From Maratus speciosus (Eukaryota; Arthropoda; Arachnida; Araneae; Salticidae), in assembly GCA_963932465.1 (NCBI GenBank), contig OZ010786.1, positions 593,081,038 through 593,145,037 of the forward strand: a stretch of 64,000 bases of DNA, written 5' to 3'. Shown one piece after another: positions 31,492 through 43,974 of the stretch (positions are counted from its first letter, which is position 1; each line of letters opens with the position of its first letter). The notes beneath the pieces are model-generated. The model worked only from the letters and a program-made list of their open reading frames with translations, had not been told where the DNA came from and ran no database searches. Both the position numbers and the translations under genes were made by a program.

Positions 31492-31678
31492 TGGAAATCA
31501 CTATCCCATAAATATCAAAAATATTATTTACATACTGCCATTGCATAGTTGCAAATAGTGTCATATTTTAATATTTAAACATTTGGTCAAATATAAATTC
31601 CACTTTATTATTAATAAGATCCTTTTTTTTTCAATACAAAATACAAAGCGAAAAAGAACTACTTATGTTTAGAACCTG
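31492..31678. repeat. 180-bp direct repeat, right copy
   Basis: Right partner of 30837-31018. The differences are scattered substitutions and small indels, so the duplication is old. Confidence 0.85.
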
Positions 31679-32183
31679 TAAAAACCTGCTGATTAGTTTT
31701 AAAAAAAGATGTTCTAAAAGTCTGCAAGTGAATATGACATATATTACATTTTTTTTTTCTTTTGATCTTACACTCCCGGCATAAAAAAAATAGAATTGCG
31801 ACATTACACTGATCGTAATAACTATTCATACAGTTAATTCGTGCTAAATGTGTTAGCTTCAGGGACAAAGGTCTAATTATATAGGACTTATAAAGCCATA
31901 AAGATTAATTGGCCATTAATTCGCCGGAGTGTAAGATCAGCGTTAGCAAAATTGAAAATAGCTAATAGGATTAATTGCGTTATTATCTACATTCCCAGCA
32001 TTTAAGTATTAGAGAAGCTCTAGTCTTCTTTGATGGAGGTCATTATTAATTTGGGACTGCCCGTAAAAGTTTTGCTATAAATGAAGTACATTTAAATTTT
32101 TATTACTTTTTATACCTCAACAATTTTAATATTCAATAGAACAAAGAAAATACACATTTTGAATCAATCGCTCTTTCCCTCTG

Positions 32184-32216
<33 letters not shown>

Positions 32217-33531
32217 TTATAATACAAACATATATATATATTTAACCCTTATAAGTCCTCTGTCACTTCCCACATGAAATCGGAACCGACGCCTCTTACA
32301 CGAATTTTAATCGGTTAGCACCCCTTTTTTTTAATACGAAACACTTTTAGTTGGCCTTTGACAACATGTGCAAGAGCGTACTAAAAATGTATTTTAAAAA
32401 TATGAATCAAATATAAAAATAAAATCATGTATTGGGTTGGCCTTAAAGTTCATGCTGATTCGTGCCCACTGGTAAATATTTTTATGTTGTATTCGCACCA
32501 TTCTTTTGAAAAATACGTTTTTTATTATGTCTCTCTTGCGAATTTTGTCAAGGTATAGGCGGAAGATTTTTATTTTTAGATACTGGGGCAAAATGAATTA
32601 AAAAATATCACGTGATTTAAGAAACGAACTTATGGACTGTCAGGAACAAACACCTTGCATTCTTTTGAGACATTCGGACCCTCCATCCCTACTGTCCGGA
32701 CATTGCTCCGCCCGACTACCCTTTGTTTCTTTTTCTCAAAAAAAATTTAGTCAAAAAAATTGACTGTTTGATGACATATAAAAGCATCTCGATAAGTATT
32801 TTGCCATTAAATCAAAAAGGATTTGGAAAGAACACATTATGAGACTTCTGGACACATGGAAGAAGGTTGTAGAACAGAATGACATCTAATACTAGCTAAA
32901 TCCCTGCTTTGTTTGGATTCGCGAAGCATTATTTCTACCCTATATGTATAAAATCCTAATGAAACGACTTTATGAAACGACTGAATAAACAACTGATTAT
33001 GTTTCACGGCGATTTCTCCTAAAATATAGAATATTATGCGATGAAATTAACACCAAAAATACATATTGATCGTCAGATCTCAAAACTTGTATTAGAATTT
33101 TTAAATTCGAATTAGTTTTCGATATATTAATTTTTCGCTAATTTTAAACACTTTTCTCTAATGACTCATATTTTAATCACAACAGATATTTTTTTCATAT
33201 TTTAGAAAAGGTTATTATTTTAAACTAATTTGGCAAGCAGTTTGGCCTCCCTTAAATGTATGCTAAGAAATGTATCATATTACTTTTATTCATAATTCAA
33301 TTTACTTGAACAATCTTTAGTTAAATCGGAAGATTTTGATAGAGAAATCAAGAACTCGGAATTTTTATGTTAGAGCAACTCAGGTAACAAATCGCCAAAC
33401 ATTTCTCCCATCGGATTTTTTTTTTTATTTCATTGTCTTTTTATTTGAAATACAAAATTTTCATTTAAAACTGAAACATTTAAAATTAATAGCTTTCACT
33501 TTTTTTTAACAAAATTAAAAGCAAAATATTA
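31679..33531. other. No recognised gene; (TA)n and one-ended TTAA fragment
   Basis: TA microsatellites lie at 32181-32217. A single TTAA-type end CCCTTATAAGTCCTC starts at 32246 without a partner. CTACTGTCCGGACATTG near 32690 recurs as TACTGTCCGGACACT near 35689. Confidence 0.45.
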
Positions 33532-33842
33532 GGCACAGATGTCATATACGCACCGGGGTACCTTATTGGCGCCAAAATGGCGTTATTTTGCCTGGCATTG
33601 AAACCCGGTTATTGCTGCTTATTTATTAATAACTGTTTATTTACATTTATTTTCTTTTTATTTAAGAAAAGGTATAAATTGTTTTGTTCTATAGTTATTA
33701 ATTAAAGTTTTTTTTTATTTATTGTTATTTCATTTCAAAAATAATAGAAAAGAATTTAAAAATACAAATGTAACTGGTTTTCGAAAACGAGGTTTTCGCC
33801 AAATTGTCGTAAAATACCCGGTGCGTATATCACATCTGTGCC
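33532..33842. mobile_element. MITE with GGCACAGATG ends
   Basis: 311 bp. GGCACAGATGTCATATACGC and GCGTATATCACATCTGTGCC are inverted ends that continue through ACCGGGGTACC and TACCCGGT. The interior is A/T-rich. Target duplication not clear. Superfamily unknown. Confidence 0.8.
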
Positions 33843-34789
33843 AAATCACTACAATAATAGACTAAATGATGTGACTGTCATAAACAGTTCTGCGTTGACC
33901 GCTTCGCTTTTTATATCCCAATTAGTCATTTTGGTACAATAATGTTAGCCGGGCGCCGGTGATAAATCGCATAATACTGTCCCATCGCTATAATTTCATC
34001 TATATTATAACAGTCCAAGTCATGTGACCGTCATAAACAATTACGGGCTGACCCATTCGCCTTTCATATGCAATTTTTACAAAATGAATAAAATAAGTAT
34101 AGTCCGTGTGCCAAAAGTCAAAATTTTTGACATTGTTTGCAATAAATGTTTTTTGCACGATTAGAGTTTAAACAAAATTATCTCTTCGTGTAAAATTACA
34201 TAAAATATGCCGTGATCGCACAGAATTCTCGGTACTTTTATGTTAGCCGGGAGCAAATTTTGCCAATAGCATTTTTTAAGGCTCCAGTTAGCCTTTTTGT
34301 TTCTCGCGTGGTAAATTAAAACAATGCTTTGATGTTGAAATTAAATGTCATGGTTTAAGGTATTATTTTTCTTTTCTGTTATTTTTCTCTTTTTATTTTT
34401 TATTTTTTATGAAATAATGGAAAGTCATGAATTTTAAATGTTTCAGATTAAAATTAAAGTTAAGTGTTTCAAATAAAATTACACGTTTATAGGGAGATCG
34501 CTACATGTTTTTTCATTATAATTCAATCTTCTCTAATCTTTTTAAAACCGATCAGATTAGCGTACTTTTAGATTCTGTGGCGTCTGAACGGGGATTGGCT
34601 TGCAGTGTAGCTTTCAGTGGCCAGACCCCCCCTAGTAATAAGATAACTATTTGAAAGTAACAATATTTTTTTTCATTAATTTTGCATCTTTATTAAGCAA
34701 AAACGTTATTTTATGTTTCGGCGCATTTTAATTTCAGAAATGTAAATTCAGCCAAATAACTAAGAATTGCCTCGGAATTTTTTTTTTAA
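33843..34789. other. Diverged tandem units, otherwise unrecognised
   Basis: TGTGACTGTCATAAACAGTT (33870) and TGTGACCGTCATAAACAATT (about 34023) begin similar blocks roughly 150 bp apart, each followed by TGACC and TTCGC. ATGTTAGCCGGG recurs at 33947 and 34243. Confidence 0.55.
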
Positions 34790-35509
34790 TCTAATATATA
34801 AAAATGAAAATTTGTCTGTCTCTAATGCTATACAAATCAACAGTTTGGAAGCCAGAATTGTGAAATGTTATATACATGTGTATTAAAACACAGCCGAGGC
34901 AACTAAAGCAATCAAGAATCGAAATAATTTATATTTTTATTTTTATTATTAAAAAAACACCAATTCTTCACCAAACCACAAAATTTCCTATCAAATTTAA
35001 GCATTTTTTCATTATAGCTGCTGCCAACAATTAAAAATTCACAATAAAATTCTTACATAACAATTACCTTTCTTTTGCTAGACGCATTGCATATTACGTA
35101 CGCCACGCTGCAATATTAAGAAGTTTTAGCGGGTATTACGATACAATTTTTACCTCACATGCAAATAATTAGAGATTATTTAATTGCGATTAATTATTAC
35201 TATTTTTTAAAAATAAAGAAACACGTTTTATCACAAACATCAACAATTTTTTTTCCCTTATTCCAAAGATATCGTTTTTAGGCCAATAGCATTGTGAATG
35301 GATAATACGTAAGCAAAAGAGAAGGCAAAAAGACGCCCGTCTGACACTGGCCCTTATCGTCAGCTGCCTTAGCAACATGATAAATTTAATTTCATTAAAA
35401 AAAAAGGCACAGTAGTTGTAAAATATTTTACTAAATCGAATAGTTATTTTTAATTATGATTTTAGAATTAAATGCATGAACGGGTGCATAAAACGGGTTA
35501 AACAGCTAG
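34790..35509 (+). mobile_element. Helitron-like element, 720 bp
   Basis: Starts TCTAATATATAAAAATGAAA with GTCTGTCTCT, a start seen in many arthropod Helitrons. It ends AACAGCTAG, between a 5-prime A and a 3-prime T as Helitron insertion requires. No terminal inverted repeats. The usual short 3-prime hairpin is not evident; instead ACGGGT is directly repeated at 35480 and 35493. The first 100 bases match 38773 onward. Non-autonomous; no Rep or helicase sequence. Confidence 0.65.
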
Positions 35510-35592
35510 TTTATGATTAAATTTTTAACAATTACTTATTTTTAAATTTAACAATTATTTTTTTTGTTAACAATTCTTTTGTTGCTATTTTA

Positions 35593-35631
<39 letters not shown>

Positions 35632-36298
35632 CAGCATAATTGTCTGAGCGAAGCGAAGGCTAATACTCAGCGAAATATTACTGTCCGGACACTTTACTAC
35701 TACGATGGATATTAACGCCATGTCCTACTGAAAAAAAAGCCTAATAAAAACCTTTCGTCAAGCATAACTCAAAAAATATTTGTCGGATTTCGTTTCTGAT
35801 TGCACCAGAAGGTACCTATGAGGGTCGCCTACTGAATGCACCTACTATGAAAAATAAGTTAAAAACCGCTTAAAAATTATGTAGAAAAAACTCTTAAAAA
35901 AGCACAATTTATCTGCATACGTCACAGAAATTTGGTGTGCGTCACTTTCACCGGTTGATGTTTTCGTAGACAACTGGTTTAAACACATGGAGCAAATAAA
36001 AAAAAAAATACGCACGCAGTAATATTGAATAGATCAATTTCAACCACGTGATCACAAACCTTGCAACAACCCGTGGCAACCAGTTTTGGTGGGCAAACAA
36101 ATAATAATACAGTATTCCGTACCACGGTAACCGTTTTTAGCCTGTTGTATAAAATCTGGCATGTTGTATGACATACAATTGTGGATGATTAAAACAAAAG
36201 ACATGAGTGTTTATTGATCCGGGAGGTTATCTTTCTCTGGATGTCTGTCTGTCTATCATACAGCATGCAGTTTTCTTGTAAAGGATGATATTATTATG
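35510..36298. other. Poly-A tract and unrecognised sequence
   Basis: A 37-nt A-run lies at 35594-35630. Then follows sequence richer in C/G (CAACCACGTGATC, CAACAACCCGTGGCAACC). No gene recognised. Confidence 0.5.
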
Positions 36299-36644
36299 CA
36301 GTAAAACCTCCATAACGAACACACCCGATTAGTGGACACCTCTATTTAGCGGGCATTTTTTTGATTACCAACCCTTAAATAACTGTACATATTTTACTCT
36401 CAGTAGCGGACACCTCCAAATAGAGGACAAATTCTGCCCTCCCGAGGTGTTCGCTATTCAGAAGTTTTACTGGTAAAACCTCCATAGCGGACACACCCGA
36501 TTAGCAGATACCTCTATTTAGCGGACATTTTTTCGATTACCAACTCTTAAATAACTGTACATGTTTTACTCACAGTAGCGGTCACCTCTAAATAGAGGAC
36601 AAATTCTGCATTCTCGGGGTGTCCGCTATTCAGGGGTTTTACTG
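36299..36644. mobile_element. two tandem pogo-like MITEs
   Basis: Two copies of about 172 bp (36299-36472 and 36471-36644) join at CTGGTAAAACC. Each starts AGTAAAACCTCCATA or GTAAAACCTCCATAGCGGAC and ends GGTTTTACTG or AGTTTTACTG, with inner inverted CGGACACCTC blocks. The ends match the pogo/Tigger type (CAGTAAAACCTC); TA follows the right end. The head-to-tail junction shares the terminal CTG. Confidence 0.75.
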
Positions 36645-36882
36645 TATATAATATTGATAATTATTTTACAGGACCGCACAAAAGAATAAGAATATATGAA
36701 ACGAATATAAACTAAATTCGGGATTGGTAGATCACTGATGGTAATGTGATTTTAGGATGTTTTTACAGTCATCCGCAGCATGTTTTTAGAGTTTCGTTCA
36801 TCTAACGAAACCCTACCTGTCTCACTCCTTTGTCTGTGTGTTTGTCCGTCTGTCACAGAGCCCGTTCTCAGAAACTATATAT

Positions 36883-38000
36883 GTCGGAGACTTGAAAATT
36901 TGCATACTTATAGCTGAACACCACACATCAAACGGCAAATAATAAAATTTTGAAAAAGTCTAATATTTGACCCTCTGGGCTCTAACTTGTGTATTTTAAG
37001 CAATTTGTCTAACTCAGCCCCTAATTTAATTAAGTTGGAGACATGAAATTTTGCATACTTATAGCTGAACATCTCACATCAAACGACAAATAATAAAATT
37101 TTGAAAAAGGCTTAATATTTAACCCTTTGGGCTCTAACTTGTGTATTTAAAGCAATTTTTCTAACTCAGCCCCTAATTAAGTTGGAGACATGAAAGTTTG
37201 CATACTTATAGCTGAACACTTGCGATAACACGATAAATCATAAAATTTTGAAAAAGTCATATTTAACCCTCCGGTCTCTAACTTCTGTATTTTAAGCAAT
37301 TTTTCTAACTCAGACACTAATTAAGTTGGAAACATGACATTTTGCATACTTATAGCTGAACACCTCACATCAAACGACAAATAATAAAATTTTTAAAAAG
37401 TCTAATATTTAACCCTCTGGGCTCTAACTTATGTATTTTTAACAATTTTTCTAACTCAGCCCCTAATTAAGTTGGAGACATGAAATTTCGCATACTTATA
37501 GCTGAAATCCTCACATCAAACAACAAATAATAAAATTTTGAAAAATGTCTGATATTTTACCCTCTGGGCTCTAACTTATGTATTTTAAGCAATTTTTCTA
37601 ACTCATCCCCTAACTAAGTTGGAGACTTGAAAGTTTGCATACTTATAGCTGAACACTTGCGGTAACACGATAAATCATAAAATTTTGAAAAAGTCATATT
37701 TAACCCTCCGGTCTCTAACTTGTGTATTTAAAGCAATTTTTCTAACTCAGCCCCTAATTAAGTTGGAGACATGACATTTTGCATACTTATAGCTGAACAC
37801 CTCACATCAAACGACAAATAATAAAATTTTGAAAAAGTCTATTATTTAACCCTCTGGGCTCTAACTTGTGTATTTTAAGCAATTTTTCTAACTCAGCCCC
37901 TAATTATGTTGGAAACATAAAAATTTGCATACTTATAGCTGAACACCTCACATCAAACGACAAATAATATTATTTTGAAAAAATCTAATATTTAACCTCT
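36883..38000. repeat. 146-bp satellite with three-unit higher-order pattern
   Basis: Eight units start GTTGGAGACATGAAA at about 36883, 37034, 37181, 37325, 37471, 37618, 37762 and 37908, with spacing 144-151. Type A units read CACATCAAACGACAAATAAT; type B units (37181, 37618) read CTTGCGATAACACGATAAAT and CCTCCGGTCTCTAAC. The order is A A B A A B A A, so the repeat of repeats is about 437 bp. A leader with GTCTGTGTGTTTGTCCGTCT lies at 36828-36860. No coding content. Confidence 0.9.
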
Positions 38001-38772
38001 AATATTTTGTCTCGCGCAATTTTTAAATTTAAACTGTTTTGCAATACTATTTTTTGTTCATTTTGCATAATAAGTGTAATGTGACGTAATTTGTTCTATT
38101 TCAGATTTCTAACGCATGTTAATTTATTTATTTTACAATATCCTTTCTCTTTTAAAATTCACATGTAAATATAGTTTTTATGGCGTAATTTCCAATAAGT
38201 ACCTGCTTTTTATACCTATTTATTTAATTATAATTTGAAGGTTTTTTTCTGTTTATAATAGTAACGTGTAAATAATATTTTTATTTGAAGCAAACATTAT
38301 TGTTTGCGCTGTTTATACAGTTGGCAACAGTTTAATTTAATACCATTTTCAAAAATATGTAAAAAATATCTGTCAAAATGTTGAATATTTGAATTTAAAA
38401 TAGAAATAAAACATCAAAAAAATGAGTCAAATTAAAAAAAATAATGAAATCTGCAGACCGGGATCTTCTATTGAATAAAATGATCTAAAAATGATTAAAT
38501 TCCCATGTATAGCTTTTGCTCTTATAATTTTTTTTTTATGGAACGATTTTGTCCAACTTTAGCATTAAATATCTCTTAAAATAATTCTTCGATTTGAAAA
38601 CTGTATGCATTAGTGTGTTGATCAAACATTTCGCTATAATACCACCGATTTTCATATATTTGTATGCAATAGTTTTCTTAATATTAACGAAGAAAGACCT
38701 CCGGTCACAAAAAAATTCAAAACCGGCGGCGGCGGCGGTGACAGCGTTAGTTACTTTTTATAGAATAGAGAG
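38001..38772. other. No recognised feature; short (GGC)n
   Basis: AT-rich apart from CCGGCGGCGGCGGCGG at 38724. The 72-codon frame at 38594-38812 has no motif. Confidence 0.5.
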
Positions 38773-39593
38773 ATATATAAAAATGAAAACTTGTCTATCT
38801 GTCTGTTTGTAATTCTATAAAAAAAATCCACAATTTGGAAGCCAAAATTGTGAAGAGTACATGTGTATTAAAACATGGCCGAGACAACTAAAGTAATCCG
38901 GAATCGAAATAACTTATAGTTAATTTTTAATAAATAAAAAAACACCAATTTAACAGCAATTTCTTATCAAATTTAAACATTTTTCGTTATAACAGTTGCC
39001 AACAATTAAAAAACACAATAAAATTATTACTACAACAATTAATTTTCTACTGCAAGATTTCCACGTGAAAAATGAAAATGAAATAAATAGTTTGCCGAAT
39101 TTAAAAAAAAAGGAGAATATTACGTCATAACTTTTCTATTGCAAGATATTCACGTGAAATATGAAAATGAAATAAATTGTTTGACGAATTTAAATGAAAG
39201 TGAATATAACTTCATAACTTTTCTGTTTCAAGGTTTCCACGTGAAAGAGGAAAATATTACGTCATATTGGAAATATAAAGGGCATGGTGGATATAGTATA
39301 ACGTCATATGAGTGTGAAAAATGTATTGAAGAATGATAAAAACCCGATTAGGGAAATATTGGCGTATTTTAACATTATTGCTCCAATTATAAATTGAAAT
39401 AAGTTCATTTATAGCTGTATTCTTTTGCGTCTGTTATATACATTTATACGTTTTTATATAGCGTTTTCATATGATTCATTCAACAACATTTCGACTGCTT
39501 TTTTTAACGTTTGTTTTGTGTTGTATGTTAAATTTTGAAATTGATTTTTCAGAACAAACATCCTTCAAATTCTGGGCAACGCCGGCACTTTAG
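38773..39593 (+). mobile_element. Helitron-like element 2 with internal 87-bp repeats
   Basis: The left portion (ATATATAAAAATGAAAACTTG, TGTGTATTAAAACATGGCCG, CAATTAAAAAACACAATAAA) parallels 34790 onward. The 3-prime end CTGGGCAACGCCGGCACTTTAG has the GGCAACGCCGG motif common near Helitron termini. Three 87-bp units near 39048, 39134 and 39222 each carry a CACGTGAAA block. The frame at 39139-39336 is a translation of these units. Exact ends uncertain. Confidence 0.55.
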
Positions 39594-39627
39594 TTTGTAA
39601 CAGATAAATGGCTTTTGTATCTGTACA

Positions 39628-40540
39628 TCTAATGCTAATATTATAAAGCGTTATAATATTATAAAGTATATAATATTATTAATGCTTGTACGTTTGTGAG
39701 GTGTTATCTCTGAAACTACATAGCCAGCTTAAAAAAATGTTGGTGGCCATCTCTGCTCCGAAAAAAAGACTATTTTATGTCAGTGCAAGAACCTACAACG
39801 GTGCAGGAGCAAAAAGTTCTAAAATTGTGATTTCTGCGATATTGATTGGGTTAGAAACTTTACATTTTGTGCGGTAGTTACTTTTAAGATGTAAATACTC
39901 GTAATGAACGCTCTCTAAAAGATTCAATTTGACGGATAAACGTAAAAATTTCTAGAAAGGTTCTAAACTATGATTTATTTAGAATACTGAAATTTTTGGG
40001 ATACTGTTGGGGTTAGAAACTAGAACTTTGGCATGGTAGTAATTTATAAGATGTAAATGCTCGTTGTAGAACGAATTCTAAAAAATAGAAAGACTAAACA
40101 AAGCGGAAAAAGATCTAAAGATGATCTAAGTAACGAAGAACATGGAACTGTTAGGAATATAAACATGAAAATTGACATGGCTGCATTTATCATGACGTAA
40201 ATTCTCGCAATAGAACAATTTCTAAAAATGTTGCTATATAAAACTGTGCAGAAACAAAAAACTTTCAAAAATTTTCTATTTCTCTGTTACTGCTGAGCCC
40301 AAAATCTTGAAATTTTGCTTCGGGTTAGTTTTAAAATATACAATTGTCTCTATGAATGGTTTCTAAAAAATTTAAAATTTAAAAAGATGAAATTAACGGA
40401 AAGCGATCTCAATTACCATTAATTTGGAATTATTAGGTACAGCAACTTTAAATATTTCATAATGCTGCAAAAAATGCGATTTAAATGCAACAAAACTGAT
40501 AGCTACCCACCCAGCATTAAATAAATTGTGTAAATATTGA
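39628..40540 (+). mobile_element. possible third Helitron-like element with diverged repeats
   Basis: TCTAATGCTAATATTATAAAG at 39628 resembles another common Helitron start and lies 35 bp after element 2. Diverged units share GGGTTAGAAACT, TTTTAAGATGTAAAT or TATAAGATGTAAATGCTCG, and TTCTAAAAAAT. A 3-prime end was not identified, so the call rests on the start and neighbours. Confidence 0.35.
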
Positions 40541-40955
40541 ATAAAGACCTGTATGAAACAGTGAGTAGGTTGCCCGAAAGTACTTGTTAAAGTGTTCCTT
40601 CTCTAGGCTTTTCTCTCTCTCGCCAAGGCCACTAACAGAGGGAAGTACCGTTTTAAATGTGATATGAATTTTTTTATTTTTCTAGACATTTTATCATAAG
40701 GTCATATTCTCAATTATCATTAGTATATTTTTTATATATTAACTTATTCTGGTGAAATTTTGTAATCGGGTTCATATTGGCGTATGTTAGCTTGCATGAT
40801 TTGCTGAATAAATATGTATGGATTTGTAAATTACTTCAAATGACACTTTGACAGCTCAAAAGTTATGCAGACGATATATTCAGATCTTGTGTCATACTTT
40901 ATGTTGTAATCATTGCCGATTTCTTTTATTTAATACATGCTAAATACAGCTAAAC
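40541..40955. other. No recognised feature
   Basis: AT-rich, with CTCTCTCTCGCC near 40610. No gene signal. Confidence 0.5.
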
Positions 40956-41212
40956 TTGTGCAGAATATGTTTGAAAACAAAACAATACAGCGTATGTAGT
41001 GGCCAGCATACACTCATCATTTAAATCCGATCGAGCATATCTAAAACACAATCTAACGAAGCATTGCATGCCACTTTTGATGTATTCGGTACTTTGATAC
41101 TATATTAGATTTTGAGAAGAGAATTCCTTAAATGTTATCGACAACCTCATTGCATCCGTGGAAAACAGATATCGTAATTATTAACTATTCCGGGGGAGCA
41201 CACACCATATAA
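40956..41212 (+). pseudogene. Tc1-like transposase C-terminal fragment
   Basis: The plus strand reads LVQNMFENKTIQRM, then WPAYTHHLNPIEHI followed by a stop. This is the last catalytic block of Tc1-type transposases (WPA..PDLNPIEH), with the glutamate retained. About 150 bp on, in a shifted frame, INYSGGAHTI matches the typical GGHT-type C-terminus. Stops and frameshifts separate the pieces, and no N-terminal half is present here. It is distinct from the Tc1 copies at 46387 and 51781, which read GRR after the same block. Confidence 0.75.
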
Positions 41213-41833
41213 AGTATAGTCCATTCTTTTTAAACATCATATATTTGTCATTTAAAGTTACTCAAATTGGTGCGGAGCGTCTGATTATGCTCTTGACATC
41301 ATTTTATACAGTTAAAATTCCGATATAAGTAAATTAGTGTCTCATTTTCTATTTTACTTTTAATATATTGCGTACTTTCAATTTTATATCCATGCATAGC
41401 TGTCTTGAATGGTTTGATTTCCCATTTTTTTTAAACAGTGTATACGAATTTATATATAAGATTTTGTAATTCTACAATTCGTTTATTTTCATCATTTCAA
41501 TTTTTCGCAGTATATGGACAATTAAAAATAACATCTCATTTTCTTTGCTTCCACATGTTATTATTAAATCTATGTTCTCAGTAATTATCGCTCAGACTAA
41601 TCCCTCTGAGGGAAGTCCTAGTATAATTCTTTTAAAATGCGTAAGTATCGTCTGCGAAAATGTTTTCACATATTAGAATAAATTCTGTACTTGAATTCTT
41701 AACACCGAAAAATACTTTTATTATTGAATGTAAATAACTGAATTTTCACAAATTTTAATTCATTAAAAATGTGCTATAATTTTCTTAAAAAAAGTATTCG
41801 AAAACTTTCATAAAAAAAAAATCGTGAAACTGT
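41213..41833. other. No recognised feature
   Basis: AT-rich sequence without repeat ends or open frames of interest. Confidence 0.5.
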
Positions 41834-41837
41834 TTAA

Positions 41838-42046
41838 CCCCTTAACGCTCGAATTAAATTACGGTTGAATAATTCAAATTGCTTATTGGCACCATTTTTA
41901 TGAAAAAGAAATAGTCACCCTATTTAATGACAGGTAAAACGATACTAAAATATAGCCAATTTCACTATTTTATAAAACTGGTGGGAATCAAACAATTTGA
42001 TTAAAAGACACAGCACGAGAATATCTCGGGAGCGAGAATTAAGGGG
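41838..42046. mobile_element. TTAA MITE, T6 copy
   Basis: Starts CCCCTTAACGCTCGAATTAA after TTAA at 41834-41837 and ends GCGAGAATTAAGGGG; the right TTAA is decayed to ACTA. Closely matches 9039-9247, same orientation. Its subterminal TTAA is unoccupied. Confidence 0.85.
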
Positions 42047-42065
42047 ACTATGGTTGAACTATGAA

Positions 42066-42274
42066 CCCTTTGAACTATGGAGATGAATTTTTTCAAAATG
42101 CCCAAATGCCACATTGGTACCAATATTTTTAAAACAAAAGATTCGACTTATAATATCCGTGAAAAAATGCATATATCAATTTTTAAATAAATTTGGTTGA
42201 ATATTCTGGTGCGAATGTGATGTTTGGAGATTAAAATTATGTGGAATGAAATTCACCCATCAGAGCTCAAAGGG
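42066..42274. mobile_element. TTAA MITE, family T12
   Basis: 209 bp; ends CCCTTTGAACTATGGAG and CATCAGAGCTCAAAGGG before TTAA (42275-42278). The left flank is TGAA. The interior ends GATTAAAATTATGTGGAATG, as in T11 elements, so the two families are related. Confidence 0.75.
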
Positions 42275-42278
42275 TTAA

Positions 42279-43974
42279 TTAATCATATTTCTATCTATAA
42301 TGACTGACTCCATGATTTATTTTTTCTTCTGAAAATATACGTGTTTCATTTTTTATTTTCAAAATGAGACCGTAATGAAAAAGCATGTAAAATAAATTAA
42401 TTAAACTAATACATTTTTAAAGGTTATTCTGTAATAAATATAATATTGTGACAATCTACAGGTCATAATTTATTTTTATGTTTAATTTCAAGCCAAAATA
42501 CTGAATAGTTTTTTTTTTTGTAAAGTGTACTACAAAATGCAATTTGTGTAGCCTACTAGATAATAATAAATGTATATTAAAATTTAAAACTTCAGCTTCT
42601 CGTCTCAATTTTTTTTTAATCGGCGCGAACATTCCGGAAAACGCTATACAAAAAAAAAAAAAAAAAAAAAAAAGCAATTTATCAAATTACAACGACCATT
42701 TGGAAAATGATTTTTTCGAAGATTAAAATTTAAGACATAAATAATCGCACGGAGTTGATCATACATTACGTACGCCATGAATTAAACATTAATAGTGTTA
42801 TTACACGTAAAAATTCCAAGCGACAAAAATCGCCTGCGACTCGTACGTATAATCCAAGCATTTCATTGGCTGTTCGGGAAAAGTCTTTTCCATCGTCAGA
42901 TTTCCAAGAAATTTTTGCAATTTTTTCCAAGAATTTTTAAATGCAATTTGTTTGAAAGCTGTATCTCAATTTGTTTCTGAGTTATTAATTTTTTTTTGTA
43001 GTTTTTATTACTTTTTTGTCATAGTGGCAACGGAAGGTATCCATATCTGTTTTAACTAAAGGGAAATACAGATTACTGTGTAGACCAATCAGAAAACGAA
43101 TAACATGCGGATTAAACCAATAAAAACCGCCAGATATGCTTTTGATTTCCCATCCTGATGAGAACAATAACCATTTTTCCAAATAATTAAAAAAAAAGTT
43201 TGAAAGGTGTTAAATACAAACATTTAAATTATATGAAAATGACACATTATTTTTAGGTTGATAAATCACGGTTTGGAAAATATTTGGTATTCCGAGGTAC
43301 ATTAAAAATTAATTTCAGAAAATAAATATTGAAATGATATTCCATTAACAGTATTTCGATTAAACATTTGTAGAATTGAAAATTAATGTTTTTAAATAGA
43401 TTATAATTGCGTTGTGTAAAATAAATACAGAGTTTTTAAATTTTACTAAATGAGACATTTAAAATTATTAATTCATAATATTCTTGAAAGTTATAACTCG
43501 TTACACAGTTAGGTATTTGTTTCTTAGTGTGTAGTCCAAATTGGTACGGGCTAAAAAATCCAAATAAACTGTCATTCCAAAATCACGATGCCCTGTTAAA
43601 CCTTTATCTACTGATGATACTTATAAGTACCACTCATTTTAAACTTTCATTCCATAGTGAATATTACTGTATTCTAATGGTACTTTGCAAAAACATTCTT
43701 TTAACTCCAATTTATCCGGATACATGACAGCAGTATCTCTAGGTCTGTTATTTTAGCGAGGAAGGAGGGTATCTTTGAAACAGACGATGTGTTTTATGCC
43801 GACATTTTGTACAGATTGTCACGCTCATATTTTTATTCCTGCAAACGCAGTAAAGGATATAAAATAAGGGTTGCATTTTTTTGTGTGTTCATTATGCTCT
43901 TAGAATACAATTTGTCTAGCTATTTTATATGAACGGTGCATGTATCTGATTTGGCAATTGAATTACTCGGTGGT
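42279..43974. other. No recognised gene; poly-A tract
   Basis: A 24-nt A-run lies at 42650-42673. The frames at 42456-42980, 42985-43182 and 43527-43727 have no motifs and low-complexity runs. Confidence 0.45.

Noticed and set aside
35594..35630. Poly-A as the tail of a processed pseudogene or LINE
   Set aside because: No coding or retroelement body precedes it; a Helitron-like end lies about 85 bp upstream. Most likely an expanded A-tract.
36883..38000. CRISPR array
   Set aside because: Units of about 146 bp are contiguous with no unique spacers. This is a satellite in a eukaryotic setting.
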